DNA of 45,372 nucleotides from assembly GCA_022360055.1 (NCBI GenBank), contig JAKSDO010000199.1, positions 1-45,372 on the forward strand, read 5' to 3'. Positions 42,539-45,372 of the stretch are shown in pieces. Position 1 is the first letter of the stretch, and every line of letters begins with the position of its first letter. Made by a program: the position numbers and the translations under genes. The notes beneath the pieces were generated by a model. That model searched no databases. It was not told where the DNA came from and worked only from the letters and a program-made list of their open reading frames with translations. This stretch comes from Cytophagales bacterium (GTDB lineage: Bacteria; Bacteroidota; Bacteroidia; Cytophagales; Cyclobacteriaceae).

Positions 42539-42850
42539 TTATTTTTTCTTTTTCTTAAACATGTGCAACATTCTGTCGGTCACGGCAAATCCGCCAATTA
42601 CGTTTACTGTTGCCAAAGCGATCCCAAGCATCCCGATGATAAGCATGATGTAATTCCCGGGATTGGTATTTCGAATAAGGATGATTGCCCCGATCACGAC
42701 TACGCCACTAATGGCATTTGCGCCCGACATGAGTGGTGTGTGCAATACGGTCGGCACTTTCGAAATGACTTCCATGCCGAGAAATATGGCAAACACCAAA
42801 ATGTAAAGCATTTCGATGTTGTCGATTATAAACTGTAAGATACTGTCCAT
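42539..42850 (-). CDS. NAD(P) transhydrogenase subunit alpha, membrane part (PntA2)
   Basis: A protein of 103 residues from the ATG at 42850. It has three spans: EMLYILVFAIFLGMEVISKV, ISGVVVIGAIILIRN and YIMLIIGMLGIALATVNVIGGF, then VTDRMLHMFKKKKK. It matches the C-terminal membrane portion of E. coli PntA, here a separate gene, the split arrangement known in many bacteria. The longer frame to 42901 overlaps PntA1 and is unlikely. It lies 11 bases after the PntA1 stop and 18 before pntB. Confidence 0.9.
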   Translation of the reverse strand: MDSILQFIIDNIEMLYILVFAIFLGMEVISKVPTVLHTPLMSGANAISGVVVIGAIILIRNTNPGNYIMLIIGMLGIALATVNVIGGFAVTDRMLHMFKKKKK

Positions 42851-42861
42851 GATGCTGATTT

Positions 42862-43962
42862 TTAATTTCCGTACACAACCTCTCCATTGGAGACGATGCA
42901 ACTTGATTTTAAGATCTCATTTTCCATATCAATTTCGGCTTTACCTTCTTTCAGAAAGGTTTTTGCGAAATTGTGGATATTTTTGCTGAACAACTGGCTG
43001 GCGTGATTTGGAACGTCCGCTGCCAATTCGGAATTGCCGATTATTGTAACTCCGCTTTTTACAACCGTTTTACCATCTTCAGTCAGCTCACAATTTCCAC
43101 CGGTCGATGAAGCAATGTCTACAATGACGGACCCTTCTTTCATTTGATCGACCATTTCTTTGGTAATCAATACGGGAGCAGGTTTACCCCTCAATTGGGC
43201 AGTGGTAACTATTACATCCGCCTTAACAGCTTCTTCAAAGATTTTTTCCCGTTGCTTTTGTTTGTATTCTTCCGTCTGCTCTACGGCGTAGCCGCCGGCG
43301 CTTTTATCATCGGCGGCACCCTCTACCTCAACAAATTTGGCCCCCAGGCTTTCAACTTCCTCTTTTGCCGCTGCCCGCGTATCAAATGCCTGGACAACCG
43401 CTCCAAGCCTTTTGGCAGTAGCAACGGCTTGTAGCCCGGCAACTCCGGCTCCCATTACCAACACCTTGGCCGGAGGAATGCTTCCCGCGGCAGTTGTTAA
43501 CATCGGAAAATATTTTGGAAGGTGATTAGCGGCAGTGATTACAGCTTTGTAACCGGCGATCGATGCCATGGAAGAAAGTACATCCATCGCCTGGGCCAGA
43601 GTAATCCTTGGAATCATATCCAAACTAAAGACAGTGAAGTTTTTATTCGCAGCGCTTTCGGTTTTGTCCAGGGAAAAATATGGTTGAAACGACGAAATTA
43701 CTACTGCTTCATTTGGGAGTAATTTGTAGTCTTCTTTTTCCAATGGAAAGATGGAACAAATTAGGTCCGATGATTTCAAGACATCTGCTCTGTCCAACAT
43801 TTTGGCTCCCGCACTCAAATAGGTTTCGTCGGAGTACAATGCGGATTCACCGCATCCCTCTTCTGCAAAAATCTCATTCCCCTCGTCAATCAATCGTTTG
43901 ACAAGGTCCGGCACGATCGCTACTCTGTTATCCGTTTTTTCGTTAATTATTCCGATTTTCAT
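42862..43962 (-). CDS. pntA: NAD(P) transhydrogenase subunit alpha, NAD-binding part (PntA1)
   Basis: A protein of 366 residues corresponding to domain I of the transhydrogenase, resembling alanine dehydrogenase. Visible are KIGIINEKTDNRVAIVP at the start, KVLVMGAGVAGLQAVATAKRLGAVVQAFDTRAAAKEEVESLGAKFVEV, then VIVTTAQLRGKPAPVLIT and GSVIVDIASSTGGNCELT. It binds NAD(H) and faces the cytoplasm. It is the first gene of the pntA1-pntA2-pntB operon. The upstream gap of about 170 bases shows no perfect promoter match. Confidence 0.95.
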   Translation of the reverse strand: MKIGIINEKTDNRVAIVPDLVKRLIDEGNEIFAEEGCGESALYSDETYLSAGAKMLDRADVLKSSDLICSIFPLEKEDYKLLPNEAVVISSFQPYFSLDKTESAANKNFTVFSLDMIPRITLAQAMDVLSSMASIAGYKAVITAANHLPKYFPMLTTAAGSIPPAKVLVMGAGVAGLQAVATAKRLGAVVQAFDTRAAAKEEVESLGAKFVEVEGAADDKSAGGYAVEQTEEYKQKQREKIFEEAVKADVIVTTAQLRGKPAPVLITKEMVDQMKEGSVIVDIASSTGGNCELTEDGKTVVKSGVTIIGNSELAADVPNHASQLFSKNIHNFAKTFLKEGKAEIDMENEILKSSCIVSNGEVVYGN

Positions 43963-44136
43963 AATTATCGGCAGGTTTTAAAGATTAAAAAACGATTTCC
44001 ACTTCAAAATTTGAGCTGCAAAATAATAGATTGCTCCAAGTATTGAAATTAATTGTTAATATTAAATTGAATGTTATTATTGTCATTTAAGTTGATATAT
44101 TGATCCGGAAAATTGAGAATTTGATAATATCCGTAA

Positions 44137-45246
44137 ATGAATAGTTCTTCCATCACCCGACCCACGCTTTTGCTGGATGAGAAAAAATGCAGATCCAATA
44201 TTGAACGCATGGTTAAAAAGGCAATTGATCATCACTTGAAGTTCCGTCCGCACTTCAAGACCCATCAGTCCGCCGACATCGGAAATTGGATAAAGGACAT
44301 GGGCATTGAAACCTGTACGGTTTCTTCCGTAAAAATGGCGGAATACTTTGCCGGCTACAATTGGAAAGATATCCTTATTGCTTTTCCGGTAAATGTATTG
44401 GAGGGTGAAAAGATCAATGAGCTCGCCGGGAAATTGAAATTGCAAATTCTGGTGTACAGCGCAGAATCGTTAAGACTTTTAAACAAAAAAATGGATCATT
44501 CCATAGGAGTAAAGATCGAATTGGATGTAGGAAGCAATCGATCCGGATTAAGGACAAATCAACACAAAGAGATTGATGAGATTCTAAAAACGATCGAAGA
44601 AGGTCCGAATTTTCATTTCACAGGGTTTTATTCACATCCGGGCCATACCTATACTTCAAGATCAAAAGAGGAAGTTTTGGAGAAATATACAGCGATTCTC
44701 GAAGAGCTGGATACACTGAAAACCCATTACGAACATACACCGGGATTCTTAATTACGATTGGAGATACGCCGGGTTGTACTCTGGCGGATGATTTTGGTC
44801 ATGTTAATGAAATCTCTCCGGGGAATTTTGTGTTTTATGATGTGATGCAGGTCGATATCGGCTCCTGCACATATGATGATATTGCAGTTGTGATGGCCTG
44901 TCCGGTTGTTGGAAAAAATAAAGACAGAAACGAACTTTTGATTCATGGTGGCGCTGTTCATTTTTCCAAAGAGCAATTAACAGATTCGGACGGCACCTCT
45001 CATTTTGGAAAAATTGCAATTCCTAAGGAGTGTGGGTGGGATTCCTGCGTTCCGGAAGCATATTTGAAGTCGGTATCCCAGGAACACGGCCTCGTACACG
45101 CCACACAAGAAATGCTGGAAAAGATTCGGATCGGAGATTTGTTATACGTCTTTCCGGCGCATTCCTGTCTTTCGGCTGATCTCATGAAATCCTATCTGAC
45201 GACTGAAGAGATCAAAATGGATAGCGCTTCTGCCTTTATGTCTTAG
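44137..45246 (+). CDS. PLP enzyme of the D-threonine aldolase/D-serine dehydratase type
   Basis: A protein of 369 residues of the fold-type III PLP family. The PLP lysine is Lys41 in RPHFKTHQSADIG. The family pattern continues with VKIELDVGSNRSGL, FTGFYSHPGHTYTSR and ITIGDTPGCTLADDF, with HGGAVHF near the C-terminal domain. The FPAHSCLSADLM segment supplies His342 and Cys344, the zinc ligands typical of this family. It would act on a D-amino acid, either cleaving D-threonine-like or dehydrating D-serine-like substrates; the sequence cannot separate these. It stands alone, divergent from the transhydrogenase operon. The ATG at 44137 fits the domain start. Confidence 0.9.
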   Translation: MNSSSITRPTLLLDEKKCRSNIERMVKKAIDHHLKFRPHFKTHQSADIGNWIKDMGIETCTVSSVKMAEYFAGYNWKDILIAFPVNVLEGEKINELAGKLKLQILVYSAESLRLLNKKMDHSIGVKIELDVGSNRSGLRTNQHKEIDEILKTIEEGPNFHFTGFYSHPGHTYTSRSKEEVLEKYTAILEELDTLKTHYEHTPGFLITIGDTPGCTLADDFGHVNEISPGNFVFYDVMQVDIGSCTYDDIAVVMACPVVGKNKDRNELLIHGGAVHFSKEQLTDSDGTSHFGKIAIPKECGWDSCVPEAYLKSVSQEHGLVHATQEMLEKIRIGDLLYVFPAHSCLSADLMKSYLTTEEIKMDSASAFMS

Positions 45247-45289
45247 TTTTTTTGAATCGGACGATTGATTGATGATCTAACCGGATGAT

Positions 45290-45372
45290 TCATCTCCATC
45301 TGTCAAAATTCCGGAGCTCTTTTTGTACGGCATTGATTTTAACCCGATTTATTCCCGATAAATCATTTTCAA
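45290..45372 (-). CDS. Probable 3' end of a gene running off the window
   Basis: On the minus strand one frame is open from the window edge to a TGA at 45290, giving about 26 residues that end NAVQKELRNFDRW and one more Arg. It reads as a charged helical tail. The other two frames close sooner. Too little is present to name a family, and chance cannot be excluded. Confidence 0.35.
   Translation of the reverse strand, partial: ENDLSGINRVKINAVQKELRNFDRWR

Noticed and set aside
44083-44445. Minus-strand frame of 120 codons opposite the start of the PLP enzyme
   Set aside because: Antisense to a supported gene; no domain pattern and unusual composition.
1-45372. Search for tRNA, rRNA, CRISPR arrays and insertion sequences by eye
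   Set aside because: No cloverleaf T-arm signature, no regularly spaced repeats, and no transposase-like frame was found. A dedicated search could still find a divergent one.

Overview
The window is a stretch of bacterial chromosome, about 45.4 kb, from a member of the Bacteroidota, most likely a marine-type Cytophagales relative. The evidence is a PorV2/PorU2 type IX secretion pair, a Rho factor with a long charged disordered insert, DUF4286, a GIN-domain PspC protein, many short lipoproteins with LxxC-type lipoboxes, moderately AT-rich DNA, and promoters of the Bacteroidota form TTTG / TAnnTTTG. No rRNA, tRNA, CRISPR array, prophage or intact insertion sequence was seen. Most of it reads as ordinary core chromosome, densely packed and with genes on both strands.

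Layout. 1-9.3 kb: the N-terminal part of an ALDH3-like aldehyde dehydrogenase, a DUF2147 secreted protein, a cytidylate-kinase-like protein and a YfiR-family protein. Then an ECF sigma factor with a membrane partner, a DUF6249-like membrane protein, an AlbA_2/PIN-PhoH pair and a MoxR-like AAA+/VWA pair. 9.4-16.3 kb: a 48-residue lipoprotein, rho, serS, DUF4286, and a PadR regulator next to a large double-PspC/GIN membrane protein. 16.4-23.2 kb: porV2-porU2, then a small protein with a Dabb-domain partner. 23.3-29 kb: a secreted protein, a lipoprotein, a TerB/FHA-like/ABCG fusion transporter and an ElyC/SanA/YdcF protein. 29.3-36.7 kb: a succinate-semialdehyde-type dehydrogenase overlapping an EI24/CysZ-like membrane protein, a pta / 3-hydroxyacyl-CoA dehydrogenase / ackA cluster, a lipoprotein M19 dipeptidase and a membrane protein. 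36.7-45.4 kb: a lipoprotein, a long amidophosphoribosyltransferase-like protein, an IscA-type carrier, thiL, the three-gene membrane transhydrogenase pntB-pntA2-pntA1, a D-threonine-aldolase/D-serine-dehydratase-like enzyme, and a probable 3' gene fragment.

How genes fit together. Several adjacent pairs look functional: sigma factor with membrane partner, PadR with PspC/GIN protein, PorV2 with PorU2 (overlapping ATGA), AAA+ with VWA, pta-HBD-ackA for acyl-CoA to acyl-phosphate to ATP chemistry, and the split transhydrogenase.

The most unusual signal is a dispersed short element present twice (3399-3470 and 36084-36176, both on the minus strand). Each copy fills the gap between two co-directional genes, directly in front of the downstream gene. 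Both carry a small open frame starting MKPVGPEQ, and in the second copy the frame overlaps the next start codon by ATGA. It may be a leader peptide, a small protein or a structured RNA. Other non-coding signals are an 11-bp dyad with a T-run in front of the sigma factor, a 13-bp hairpin plus repeats in the rho leader, a dyad in front of padR, and a 17-bp inverted repeat in the 28.9-29.1 kb gap.
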